Source: Triticum aestivum (lineage: Eukaryota > Streptophyta > Magnoliopsida > Poales > Poaceae). Taken from it: a stretch of DNA of 64,000 bases. The stretch lies in contig NC_057811.1 of NCBI RefSeq assembly GCF_018294505.1, forward strand, positions 25,610,197 through 25,674,196, written 5' to 3'. Of this stretch, positions 43,916 through 55,986 are shown piece by piece (position 1 is the stretch's first letter; the number at the start of each line of letters is the position of its first letter). The notes under the pieces were generated by a model. The model worked only from the letters and a program-made list of their open reading frames with translations, made no database searches and had not been told where the DNA came from. A program made the position numbers and the translations under genes.

Positions 43916-45134
43916 TGTAGGAGATATGCCCTAGAGGCAATAATAAATGATATTATTTATCTCCGAGTTCATAATTATGTTTATGTTCCATGCTATAACT
44001 GCAATGATTCTCGAGTCTGCAATCCACAAGGCTCGGAGGAAGACTCATATGCACGTGTGGAATAATAAACGGTAAGAAGTATTCCTAGTCTGGCATCTAA
44101 GACTAGCTCAAGTGTCGCATGGTGGTTCTGTTTTTCTGATCATGGGCATGTCTATGCCAGCAATTCTGAGGGCACAATGTTAAGAGAACATTTGTGTTGA
44201 ATCGACCCGGATTGATGTTATGCTAAGAGATTCATTCGTCACAAGTTAATGGTACATAACACAGAGATATTTTCAGTTCGAACAGACGCTGAAAAATGTC
44301 GTCGTGAATAGTGAAAGTGCTTTTTGGGATATTTTATGGTGAGTCACCTTTTGGGATATTTCCAAAAGGCTTCTAGAAGGGCTTGGGGGCCAAGCATGCT
44401 CCTCGTGGGGCCCCCCAAGGGGGTTGGCCGGCCACATGTGTGGGGTTCCATGGAGCTCCACTTCCCTCCCCATTATGCCCTTCATGTGTGACATTTGCAT
44501 GGGCATTTTGGGTTTTTGTGTGCCATCCCTACCCCTTGGCTTTCCTATAAATAGAGGAGGAGTGGGAAGCCCAAACATCATCCCTTCTCACATACAAGTG
44601 CCATGCAATTATCTGGCTTCTTCTCTCCCTCCCACGAAAAGAGTTTCGTAGAGCCGTAAGGCTGTCTGGGTTCCGGCAGGAACTAGTTCTGGACGACGAA
44701 GCCCTGCCGGATAGATGACACCGTATGTGTGCAACTCTGTAGAGAGATCATAGTTTTGGTCTTAGTTTGTGAGTGCCTTCCGAAGGGCTGTCCGTGTGAC
44801 CGTCCGAGTTTCGAAGGTCCTCCCGAAGGGCTGTCCGAGTGACCGTTCGAGTTTCGAAGGTCCTCCCGAAGGGCTGTCCGCGACACCGTCCGGGGGGCTG
44901 TTCGACCGCCTCCCGGAGGGCTGTCCGAGGAGCAGATGAGGGTATACATCCTCGCGGTTGGGTGGTTGTAAATCCTAGCTGCGGGGACCTGCACCGCCGA
45001 TCGTCATCGACTCTACTTCCCGCTGCGCTACGAGTCGGTAACGAAAAAGATCAAACCATGTATGCAGTCTCCATAGTGGTCCTGGGCTGGTGCTTAGGTC
45101 GGAAATTTTTTGTTTTCTGTCGCGTTCCCCTACA
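43916..45134 (+). repeat. 5' LTR of the Copia element (internally deleted)
   Basis: 1,219 bp. TATA box CTATAAATAGAGG near 44544. It lacks about 930 bp present in the 3' LTR, the break falling after CACAGAGAT (44260-44264). Near 44770-44880 a 43-bp unit containing CCCGAAGGGCTGTCCG is tandemly repeated. Confidence 0.92.
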
Positions 45135-45135
45135 G

Positions 45136-45148
45136 TGGTATCAGAGCC
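45136..45148 (+). other. Primer-binding site of the Copia element
   Basis: TGGTATCAGAGCC, the classic complement of initiator methionine tRNA 3' end, one base after the LTR. Confidence 0.9.
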
Positions 45149-48100
45149 GTGCTATGCGTAGATGCAGGTTGCGATCTAGAATACATGGAATGTATGGGTA
45201 TTGCATAATATAATTAGGTAGTAGATGAGATCTATTGCTGAAAATTATTTATGCGGGTGACAGATGAAATCTGTTACCCGACGTCCTTGTTGCTTCCCTA
45301 GAATTTGCGTTTGCTCAATCTCGAGATAGCATGGTGGAATTTGACAAAGTTCTGGCAATCCGTGATCCTGATTGATCATGGAAGTGCTATCAGTTCTTTG
45401 GGTTCTGCCGTAGTCAAAAGAAAGATGAAATTCGCAGATGAAAGGGCATTGCAGATATGATCTGCACGGGGGTCATGCGTATGACGAAGTTTAGTATGGG
45501 GCTGGGGATTTAATTATCCCGTGTTTCATACGCCCTGAGATGTTAATCTAGCAACTTGAATAATCATACTTGATAATAAAATGTTGGTAGCTGCGGTTAA
45601 GTCAAAACCTTAGAAGCCACGTAAAATAAAATTTTGCATAAACCGATTAGAGGCGTCTAACTTGGTTTTGCAGGATGTGCATTTGATGTGGTATAGCAAT
45701 GCTCATATTCAATTTGATTATGTATGAGATGACTATATGATGTAATTAACATGACCTGCGTGTCATGAGTCGGCATGACAGCTCGAGCCATATGATTGTC
45801 ACTTTAATGACCTGCGTGTCAACCTTAAGTAATGCACTTATTTTATTAGCTATAGAGATAGCAATATTATCTGGTGCATCGACAAGGTGGTGGCAATCTT
45901 CGTGAAGGTGAACACTGACGCGAATGCCGAAGACGAAGGAATGAAAGACTTCTCCGTCATAAAGGGTTATACCATATCATGCTATTATGAATTGCCTGAG
46001 ATGTTTATACCTTTGATGCACCCTTTTTGATTGCGTGGTAGTCGCTTTTTATTAGGGTGATCTCTCACTAAAATATCAACTAGTTAGTGTTCTCCCAAGT
46101 GTAGCACCGTCACGGCACCTATCTTTTCGGGGTGCGCCATGGATGCATGGGTACGAACGATTAGAGAAGTGTGAGGCGGGTGAGGTCAGACCTCGCAGCA
46201 AGATCACTTGGTTTTCTTGACGTTCATGGCAGGATCGTCCTGAGCTCAGAACACACGCATTGAAAGATGAGCAAGAGTCACATAGAGATTTGATCGGCAA
46301 GTTGGCCTACCGATTAAAATTCCCGTTATGAGATGATGATTCTATGGCGATGAATTGAAGTCTGGATCTTGTATCACTCAAAATTAATTATGAGAGATAT
46401 TGATTTGAGTGGGAGCGCACCGTTGAATTAACATGTTTAATTCTCAGTGCAATTAATTATGAACACTGTCTAAGTGTTTCTTGCAAAATAGTTGTAGAAT
46501 TATGGCTCGCGATTCCACTTTCCCTGTTAAAATTGAATAGCTGTTAAATATCGGGTTAAAACTTTACGATTGGTAATGTAATATGAGGATTGTCCTCAAA
46601 AGTGCTGAGAAGGACTTTGTCCTATCTCATGCTTTCCGTATCCTCCCGCTAATGCTATGGATCATGTGACTCTCGTCCTTCGATCCAAAAGCTAGAATTC
46701 TCTTACGGTCAAGTGGAATATGTTTGTTTCCATGAAACCCAAACTTCAAAAGTTGGGATAGTTATATGATATTCATGGAACTGAAAATTATTTTCAGATA
46801 CAAACAAAGCAATGCTTGTTTGCAAGTATTAGTAAAAGTGTTTACTATGCATTTGACTGTTGGGAAAGGGATCCAGAAGAACGCCTGTCATATAATAAAC
46901 GGTGAATAAAACAACAACTTAAAGAGAAAGGAAGTGTCCAAAGGGTGTTAGTATGACTTACACGCCTAGGAAGTCCGGGGCTAACGCCACTCTTAAGTTG
47001 GGTGCTTCTTTTGCGAGTAGGAGAAATACTAAAAGTTAAACTGTTAGAAGTATAAGGGCAGAAAGAAAGATGACTGGAATATCCAGCTCATGTATGAATG
47101 TCATACAAGTTTTTGATGTATAGTAGGCTGGTCAAAGATATAGTTCTTGGGAATTATGGTTAAACATGTTAATCACTAATTCTTGGGTATTGTGAGTTAA
47201 TCACAAAGATACCCGCTCGATTGCATTCTGTTATGAATCAATGTAAGAGCTACTATGGCCTAAAAAGACTAGCCAGAAATGAGGTTAAGGTATACACAGG
47301 GAACATAGTAAATGTTATTATACCTTCCATCGGTGTATTGCCGTCTGTATTTATTTTCATAATTCATTTAGAGTTTTACAAACTCTAGTCCATTGCATAA
47401 GCTATCTTGCAAGAAGGTTGTTCATAAGAGAACTTTTTATGTTCGATGTTATGAATAACACAAGGGCCATACTTTCATTATGAATGAGATGTATGTTATG
47501 AATATTGATAATAATACAATACCTCTGGGTTTACTTTCATAATTCATTTTAGAGTTTTATACACTCTAGCCCATTGTACAATGTTTGTTGCAAAAAAGTT
47601 GTTCATAAAAACAACAATTGTTGTTAAGTATTATGAATAACATGAAGGGCCATGCTTCCATCCAAGATGGGACGTATGTTATGAATATTGATGGTAAAAT
47701 GATACATCCATAACACTGACGCTAAATGTCGCAAGACTATGAGAATACCACACATGTGTGGCACTGCATTTGGTCACATTGGAGAAACCCGCATGGAAAA
47801 TTTCCATTATGATGGATTTTGAAGTCGATTGATTTTGAATCATCTGACACTTGCAACTTTCCTCCGAAAAGTGAAGTGACTGAAATACCGTTCACAGGCC
47901 ATAAGGAACGAGCAACAAACGATCATACATTTTGATGTGTGTAGTTCAATAAATGTTGTTGCAAGTAGTGGATTTATATATCTTCAGAAATGACTCAAGT
48001 AGATATATGGATATTTGCTTGATGAGACATAAGTCTGGATCTTTTGAAATCATTCGAAAGGTTTTCAAAAATGAAGTATAAGTTATTGTAACAAAAAAAT

Positions 48101-50320
48101 TATGTTTCTGCAATTTGAATGCACAAAGGAATATTTGAGTTACATGTTTAGCGAATGTCTGATGAGTTGTGAAAGGGTTTTCATAACTTGCACCTCCCGG
48201 AACACCACTGCAAGTGAAAAGTCCGTGGAGAGGTAATCTAACCATTTATGACATGGTAAGGTCAAAGAAGACATAAATAAATTTGCCATTATTCCTTTTA
48301 AAGTGATGCTTTAGAGACTGCGGCTTTTACACTGAAAAGTGCTACATCGGGTCTGTTGAAATGAAGCCATGGTATGGTACGCCCAACCATGTTATATCTT
48401 TTCTTAACATTTGGAATATGGGGCTTGTGTAAAAGGTTACAAACCTATTCCAAATCAGACAAGTGCTACTTTGTAGGTTATACCAAAATGTTGGGTATTC
48501 CTCCCTCACTATACCGAGGCAAATAGTTTTGCCGCGAAACGGTGTGCTTTTAAAGAGAATGGTTCTTTCAAAAAGGTGAGTGGGAGAATAGTGCAACTCG
48601 ACGAGATAAACAGTATCTTCGTCATCAGATCAAAGGAAAGAGACCTTGGAAGTAATTCCAGAGTTTCCTACTGCGACTGATACGGAAGTCTCTACAATAA
48701 AATGTATGAACTTCGGTCGAACTTGCAACTGAACCACGTAGGCAAGGCTCGTGCAAACCTCTCAGGTGCGCAAACGAGATATTGTTGTTAGACAACATTA
48801 TACCTACGACACACAAGGAAGCGTTGATGGGCCCTGACTCCGGAATTGGCTAAATGCCAATACAACCCGAGTTAGTTTCCATATAAGTGATTCAAGATTA
48901 AAACCTTGATACACCTTCCGGAATTGGCTAAATAACAAGTTCAAGAGTTGACTACAATGAGGTTGTTTTCATCGTAGCGATGCTTAAAGTCGGTTCGGGT
49001 TGAACTAGCAATTAATACATATTTCAATCATGAGATATGAAACATGGATGACAATAGGATTTCCATCTGAAGGAAATGAAACCAAGGACTTGCATGTGTT
49101 ACAGTCCAAGGCATTTTGTCTATCCGGAGGATGCTAGTAAGGGTGCAAACTTCAGAGTTCCAGCGATGGACAGAAGAAAGCAAAATGGAGTTTGAATCTT
49201 CGTGCTTTGATGAAATGGTCAAAGGGTTCTGACTTCATCAATGGGTAACGAAGATGCTTGTAATTCAAGAAAGTAAGTGGGAGCGTAATAATATTCTAAA
49301 AACCTTGTGTGCTTGACACATTGTTAATTGGAAATAAATTTCTTGACACGAATTAGGACTTCATTTGAAATTGTTTTTTGATGAAGTGCTTAGGCTAAAT
49401 AGCCACAATATTAGGCATGATGATCTATGGAGATAGATTTACCTAATATGGCTAAGCAATGAATACATATTGACAAGGTGCTAAAACCTATTTAGCATTT
49501 AAAACGTCAAGGAGTGATTCTTGACTAAGTCACATGGAAAGAGTTTTTACAAGACTCGGTGTCCCAAAACACTGATGAGTAAAATACATGATGGAGATTC
49601 CACACACCTTCGTGTTTTGGATTAACCATGTATTCCATGTTATGTAAAAACAACCAGATATGTCCGATACTCCCAAGGTGTTGCGAGTATGATACTACAG
49701 TGATCAAAGTACTGATCGTGGGACAACAGTGAAAGATGTCATAGAGTACTAGAGTAAGTACTGATGATATGTTTTCTCGCAAGCGGAGATCATGAAGAGT
49801 TCTTTGTAAAATGTTACATCGATACAGTCTTCATCTTCTCTCCATGCGATTTTCGATTTAAGTTAAGGGTTTTGTGTAATACACAATATGGTGGCGCGGT
49901 AGTTGGAAATTGTTCCCAACAGGATACTGTGGCGAATTCTATAACAAATGACTAAGTATGTTGACGCTTTAGAAGCGACAAACAAGATGTTGAATCATAT
50001 AGTTCATTCATGAACTTAGTATGGTTCCAAGATGGCTTTTGTCAATGGGACACTACTTCAGGTAGTTTCTCCATAACTCAGTCTGAGGAATCCAGGTTCG
50101 ACCTGTGATTCACATACATAAAAGCCAAGTCCGCACAAAATATGAATTTTGTGAAAGTGTGAAAATGTGAGGATATGCAGAGATAGACACGGAGCTGAAG
50201 TTGTCAGATCCGATGGACATCAGGCTATACCACATGCGAAGCATTTTTTACACCAGTATGCCATAGGTGTAAAGTGCATTAGCATTTACTAGATTATTGA
50301 CTCTAGTGCAAGTGGGAGTC
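45149..50320 (+). pseudogene. Decayed internal region of the Copia element
   Basis: No frame exceeds about 100 codons. Pol-like echoes occur in several frames (for example WYGTPNHVIS near 48370 and CRLYQNVGYSSL near 48480), matching the region after integrase in Copia polyproteins by recollection. A purine-rich AAGTGGGAGTC lies just before the 3' LTR as a polypurine tract. Gag, integrase, RT and RNase H cannot be delimited. Confidence 0.6.
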
Positions 50321-52471
50321 TGTAGGAGATATGCCCTAGACGCAATAATAAATGATATTATTTATCTCCGAGTTCATAATTATGTTTATGTTCCATGCTA
50401 TAACTGCAATGATTCTCGAGTCTGCAATATCCACGAGGCCCGGAGGAAGACTCATATGCACGTGTGGAATAATAAACGGTAAGAAGTATTCCTAGTCTGG
50501 CCTCTAAGACTAGCTCAAGTGTTGCATGATGGTTCTGTTTTCCTGATCATGGGCATGTCTATGCCAGCAATTCTGAGGGCACAATGTTAAGAGAACATTT
50601 GTGTTGAATCGACCCGGATTGATGTTATGCTAAGAGATTCATTCGTCACAAGTTAATGGTACATAAAACAGAGATGGTTAACGTTTGCATGATTCCTTAG
50701 ACCATGAGAGTATCGAGTTTCTTCATGCTTGCTTCATGAACTTTGGGGTTTGTTAAACGTCATCCGTAAATGGGTGGCTATTATGGCGGCTTACGGGTTC
50801 ATGGAAAAGTGTGTCAAGTAACTTGATAGCTCAAGATTGGGATTTTCTCCTCCGACGATGGAGAGATATTCTCGGGCCCTCTCGGTATTACGGTATCCAT
50901 CATCGTCTGGCCAGACACAGTGTGATTTGATCACTGGGATGCCGGAACACGGAAACGAGAAAAGAGAACAAAACCGGTAACGAGGTAACTTGCATGGTGG
51001 ACAAATTGTTCGTCCACGGGGATGCAACAAATCTCACCTCGGGTGTTTGTGACATATCGCGAAGCAACAGGAATAGCTCACTGCAACTGGAGGTTCACTC
51101 GAATATTTATTCGTGTGGGTATAGGGGTCAATATGCGTGTCCACGGCTCCGATGTTAATCATTGATCGGAAGGGGTTCCGGGTCATGTCTATACTTCACC
51201 GAACCTATAGGGCCATACGCTTAAGGGTCATCTATCTGCTGAATACTAGACAGGGAGTCTGAGAGAAAATCATCGAAAAAGTTTCGGACATCGAAAAGTT
51301 TCGGACAGCGGAAAAGTTCCGTAGAGAGAGGTCACCGGATGAGTTTCGGTGAAATCAAAACAGTTGTTTCGGGGTATGCCATTAAGTCAAAATATTTTCG
51401 GCACATGCCTGATAATTCTAGGAGCGTGCTAGAATCATTCTGGAAACTTTTGGAATTTTCAAAAATAAAAACCGGAAATGTTTCGGAGCTGCTGGAACCG
51501 GTTCAGATGCTTTTCGCAGATGAAAATCACTAAACTGGAATTGTTCCAGAATGCGTTGAAAATTATTATGGTGGGTACTGGAAATGTTCTAAGCCCACAT
51601 AAATATTTTCAGTTCGAACAGACGCTGAAAAATGTCGTCGTGAATAGTGAAAGTGCTTTTTGAGATATTTTATGGTGAGTCACCTTTTGGGATATTTCCA
51701 AAAGGCTTCTAGAAGGGCTTGGGGGCCAAGCATGCTCCTCATGGGGCCCCCCCAAGGGGGTTGGCCGGCCACATGTGTGGGGCTCCATGGAGCTCCACTT
51801 CCCTCCCCATTATGCCCTTCATGTGTGACATTTGTATGGGCATTTTGGGTTTTTGTGTGCCATCCCTACCCCTTGGCTTTCCTATAAATAGAGGAGGAGT
51901 GGGCAGCCCAAACATCATCCCTTCTCACATACAAGTGCCATGCAATTATCTGGCTTCTTCTCTCCCTCCCACGAAAAGAGTTTCGTAGAGCCGTAAGGCT
52001 GTCTGGGTTCCGGCAGGAACTAGTTCTAGACGGCGAAGCCTTGCCGGATAGATGACACCGTATGTGTGCAACTCTGTAGAGAGATCATAGTTTTGGTCTT
52101 AGTTTGTGAGTGCCTCCCGAAGGGCTGTCCGTGTGACCGTCCGAGTTTTGAAGGTCCTCCCGAAGGGCTGTCCGAGTGACCGTTCGAGTTTCGAAGGTCC
52201 TCCCGAAGTGCTGTCCGCGACACCGTCCGGGGGGCTGTTCGACTGCCTCCCGGAGGACTGTCTGAGGAGCAGATGAGGGTATACATCCTCGCGGTTGGGA
52301 GGTTGTAAATCCTAGCTGTGGGGATCTGCACCGCCGATCGTCATCGACTCTACTTCCCGCTGCGCTACGAGTCGGTAACGAAAAAGATCAAACCATGTAT
52401 GCAGTCTCCATAGTTGTCCTGGGCTGGTGCGTAGGTCGGAAATTTTTTGTTTTCTGTCGCGTTCCCCTATA
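50321..52471 (+). repeat. 3' LTR of the Copia element
   Basis: 2,151 bp, retaining the ~930-bp segment (about 50675-51607) missing from the 5' LTR. TATA box CTATAAATAGAGG near 51881. The same 43-bp CCCGAAGGGCTGTCCG repeats occur near 52115-52215. Confidence 0.92.
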
Positions 52472-55342
52472 ATAATGACCCGTAAGACCGCACTGACCAC
52501 ATTGATGTTTGCTCTTCTCATCAAAAGCTTTAGGTCGCCCATTTTTAGTGACATCATGACCACCCTTACCGCGGCCTTTAACATTTTGTTTTGGTGCGCC
52601 TTTGGTGTTAATTTTTGCGGGATCACGAACCAGAACATGATCTTGATTAGGCTAAAATGCATCGTCGTTCACAAACTTTTTCTCCGCACCAAGCTCATCC
52701 TCCTCAGTGTAATCATTATCTATTATGTCCCTCAGAGCCGCCTTCAACTTGTCGAATAAAAATGGTTTATGGCATGCTTTATGAGTTGCTTCGGCAGATA
52801 AGATAGTCAACTCACTGTACCTAGCTCTCTCCCCTGCACCTGCCCATCCCCACACAAACAGATCGCTAGTGCGCTTCACGGGAAGTCCACCCCTTGCAAT
52901 TTTGCTCAACCTCCGCAGTACTAAACACTTAGGTATCTCACGTAAGCGTAGCTGAATCAGAACGTGAAGAATATGTTTGCAAGAAAGTCCTTTGCGATCC
53001 ATACTTCTGCAACTGCACTTCACGGTTTCTTCGGAGTTACCTAGGGTGTAGTCCATAGTGAATCTGATATCCCTATTTTCCTTCCATGTCAGTATGAATG
53101 TGTGAGTGTCTGCTCCTCTCAGTCTCTCAAGGACCTCAAGCTCCCGTGCCTTCTTCATATCTTCCTATAAGATATAAAAGTTTGCCGCAGTGAACTCATG
53201 GGCAGCTGATTTCTCAATATCTTTACACTCGTCAAATAATGGTACTGGGTCTGTCTGTGAGTTTGTGTAATCGTCATGCGCCTCATTCTCACGGAAACGA
53301 ACTATGCAGTTCTCATAGTGCACAATCATATCAACAATAGTCATACCGGAGTCTAGATGCAAGTGAAGGCATGAATTCAGACTCTCACTTTGCTAGTTAC
53401 TTCGCATACCTAGGAAAAACCCACCAGACAGATATGATGCAGCCCAAAGCCTTTTCTTCTTGTACATCCTACGTAACCATATCATTGTTTTCTCTGACTG
53501 CCATTTGGCGGTAAACGCTGCCCATCTCTCCTCAAATACTTTTTTTGAAGTGGCATAATAAAGTAGAGACCTTAACTCCTTTAGAGACTTATGATGAAGG
53601 TGTTTCTGCATGTTCTTCTCAATATGCCACGAGCAAAGATGATGCCAAACCTCTGAAAGTACTTTTCTGATGGCCTTAATCATAGCTACATCTCCATCAG
53701 TAATTACTGACCTGGGCCTCTTCTGACAGTGAGCCCTCAAAAACGTCTGAAGCAGCCAGACATATGTATCTTCCGTCTCGTCAGAAACAAGAGCACAACC
53801 GAATACCGTGGTGCAATGGCGGTTGTTCAGACCGAGAAAAGGTATAAATGGCATGCCATACCTATTCATCCTGTATGTGCTATCGAAGACGGTCACATCA
53901 CCGTAGTCAACATAGTCTCGACGTGATTGAGAATCACAACAGAATAGGTTTTTCAGCCTTCCTTCATCATCAACGGTGTGCTCAAAGAAGAAATCTGGAT
54001 CCCTCTCTCTTCTGGTCATCATGATCCCAATGGCAGTGTCTGCATCACCTTGTGCAAGCAACTTCATTTTTTCTCTATAACACATGTTATAAAGCTTCTT
54101 CCTCCCAAAACCAGCATGTGCATATGACCCGTACCTACTAACGAGATCATCATAAATCATATGTTTCCTGATTCCAGCACCTGCCATAGTTAAGATCTCA
54201 GCTTTCTGAAATTCTTTTATCTGATTATGAGACCGAAGAAACGTGACTTCATCCGGTCTAGCTAGAACGTGACTGTGATCATCACTGAAACTGCTAACAT
54301 ACCAAACATCACGCTCTTTATCAAGCTTCAAAGTTATATGCGCATCGCAGAAGCAACGAGTCTCCGCTCTGAGCCTATGGGTCCTGCCTTCCATTGTACA
54401 AAGTTTTGCCCGTCGTTTCCCAGCTCTCGCACACAGATACTTTCTCAAGCGCATAGTTCCCTCAGGACCTTTCAAAAATTTCAGCGAGTCCTTTCTTACG
54501 CTGAAACCGCGCTCCTTAGCATACTAGTTATAGAAAATGTAAGCCTCTCCTAGTGACCTGAACGTCTTCCTCATGAACTTCCAATGCCTGTCCAATAAAT
54601 CTTGTTGATATTCATCAAATCCGATGTCAAAATTAAACGGATCATCAACAACATGCTCATCCTTCCCGCTAGGACCATCTACATCTCCCTGTAAATTAAG
54701 GCATGAAACCATGTATGTCAGTCAGTTATTATTTTAATATGTAATGTATGTGAGTTTCAAAACTTACTTTGCTGGAGCTGTCATCATGAGATGCATCAAC
54801 GTGCGATTTGTCACTTTCATCGTCCACAATATTCCTCACAAAGTCCCCGTCCTCGTCCATCTACACACATTTAAAAAAAATACATGTAAGCGCTCATACG
54901 GTTATTATGTCATTTCTTCTCCTATGTTTTTTAAAAACATACCCGGAGTGCACTTTCAACAAATGAATCATCTATATCCATATCATCATCATTATCGCCA
55001 TGTCGCTGCATGATGCAAAACAAACATGTAATTGTCGGTGCGGTTTATCGTATTTATTGTTTTTATCAACATTGATCACACTTACATTGCCACTATAAGA
55101 TTCATCCAAACTCATGTAGTTCTCCTCAACAGGTTCATCCATATTCAGTGACGAGGTTCCGTTGTCGTCGCCGTAATCATCGCCATCATAATCGCCCTCC
55201 TCCTCTATCTATACATGTTTAAGAAAATTTGAAGATCAATCGAACACCGTGTAACATCATCCCTAAAATAATTAGTTCATCAAGCACAACGACGTCTCAA
55301 ACCAACCTCTTGCACGGCGGCGAGGATGTCAACTGGATCCAT

Positions 55343-55889
55343 TTTGTCCGATGACCAACGCGCTGACGGCGTGACGTTGCTGGCCGGCCGAGGCAGGTGT
55401 CGACGGCGTCAGGATGGTGGCCGGTTGTAGCAGGTGGAGTCCGGGGAGGAAGGCGGCGACGAAGATCACGGGTGGGCGGCCATCTGGGCGACGACAAAGG
55501 AACGCGGCGGCAGCAGCAACGGCGCCGGGGCACGCGCGGTGGCCTGTTTGGGCGGCGACCCGGACGACGGCGACTACGTGGAGACGGCGTGGATGCGTTT
55601 AGGGTTTGGGGTTACGACGGCGGGCGTCGGCGGCTCCCGTGACGTTTTTTTTTCATAACTATCGATGCCAACGTGGAGACATGCAGGCGTACGGCGGCGA
55701 CGTACGGCGACGGGTGCGGCATACGCGGGCAGGCATACGGCGACAGGTGCGGCATACGCGGGCGGGCGTACGACGTCGCGCGCGGACGTACGGCGTCGAG
55801 TGGGTATTCCTATACCTGATGTGAAATGACCATCCTGTCCATTATACGTTTTAGGGGGGGGGGGGTGGGTTTGTACCGAAGCACTCCCC
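55343..55889. repeat. Right MULE TIR candidate and GC-rich leader
   Basis: 55343-55650 is GC-rich leader of the transposase gene. 55660-55889 is the proposed right TIR, with repeated CGTACGGCGACGGGTGCGGCA-like units (55690-55760) and a G12 run near 55853. Confidence 0.4.
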
Positions 55890-55986
55890 ATATGTAAAAC
55901 ATACAAGACATTTGAGCCTTGTGTGCATCCCAACGAAGAAATCCTTAGTGTTCTTGTTAAATTGAAATCACACAAAAATACATCCA

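Larger units (their letters stand above)
43916..52471 (+). mobile_element. Copia-type LTR retrotransposon, full length but decayed, 8.56 kb
   Basis: 5' LTR 43916-45134 and 3' LTR 50321-52471 share TGTAGGAGATATGCCCTAGA starts; the 3' end reads TA where CA is expected. ATAAT flanks both sides (43911-43915, 52472-52476). A primer site TGGTATCAGAGCC follows the 5' LTR. The internal 5.2 kb has only short frames, with faint Copia pol echoes around 48350-48650 in shifting frames. By eye the LTRs differ at about 2.5-3% of shared positions, so insertion is fairly recent while the interior is much more decayed; mobilisation by a related active element is likely. Confidence 0.92.
43860..55342 (-). pseudogene. 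FAR1-type MULE transposase, split by a Copia element, four TAG codons
   Basis: Five exons (minus): 55342-55307, 55208-55086, 55005-54943, 54860-54768, then 54688-52472, continuing beyond the Copia insertion at 43910-43860. Acidic N-terminal exons precede a FAR1 DNA-binding domain (YAKERGFSVRKDSLKF, CARAGKRR, WYVSSFSDDHSHVL), a MULE catalytic domain (VTVFDSTYRMNRYGMPFIPF, RSVITDGDVAM, CSWHIEKNM), a SWIM finger (VKCSCRSMDRKGLSCKHILH) and a C-terminal CCHC knuckle (CGQCGLTGH). Without the insert and one ATAAT copy the knuckle spacing becomes C-x2-C-x4-H-x4-C. The long exon keeps a single frame and is broken only by TAG at 54524, 53393, 53165 and 52652, at least two at positions normally Gln. All splice sites look intact. 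Confidence 0.88.
33423..55889. mobile_element. Proposed very large MULE carrying Ulp1-like and FAR1-type genes, nested insertions
   Basis: The proposed ends share CTTCGGTACAA(A)CCC, then CCTAAA, and at about 235 bases in from each end an A-rich run followed by ACG. Flanks are similar: ATATGTAAACA at 33412-33422 and ATATGTAAAACA at 55890-55901. Subtracting the Copia element and the solo LTR with their duplications leaves about 11 kb. Convergent genes inside (Ulp1-like on plus, FAR1-type transposase on minus) fit MULEs known to carry ULP genes (Kaonashi-type). TIR identity is only moderate by eye and the duplication is imperfect, so the outer borders are a hypothesis; the internal gene pair is better supported. 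The right end lies about 100 bp from the WAK stop codon. Confidence 0.45.
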
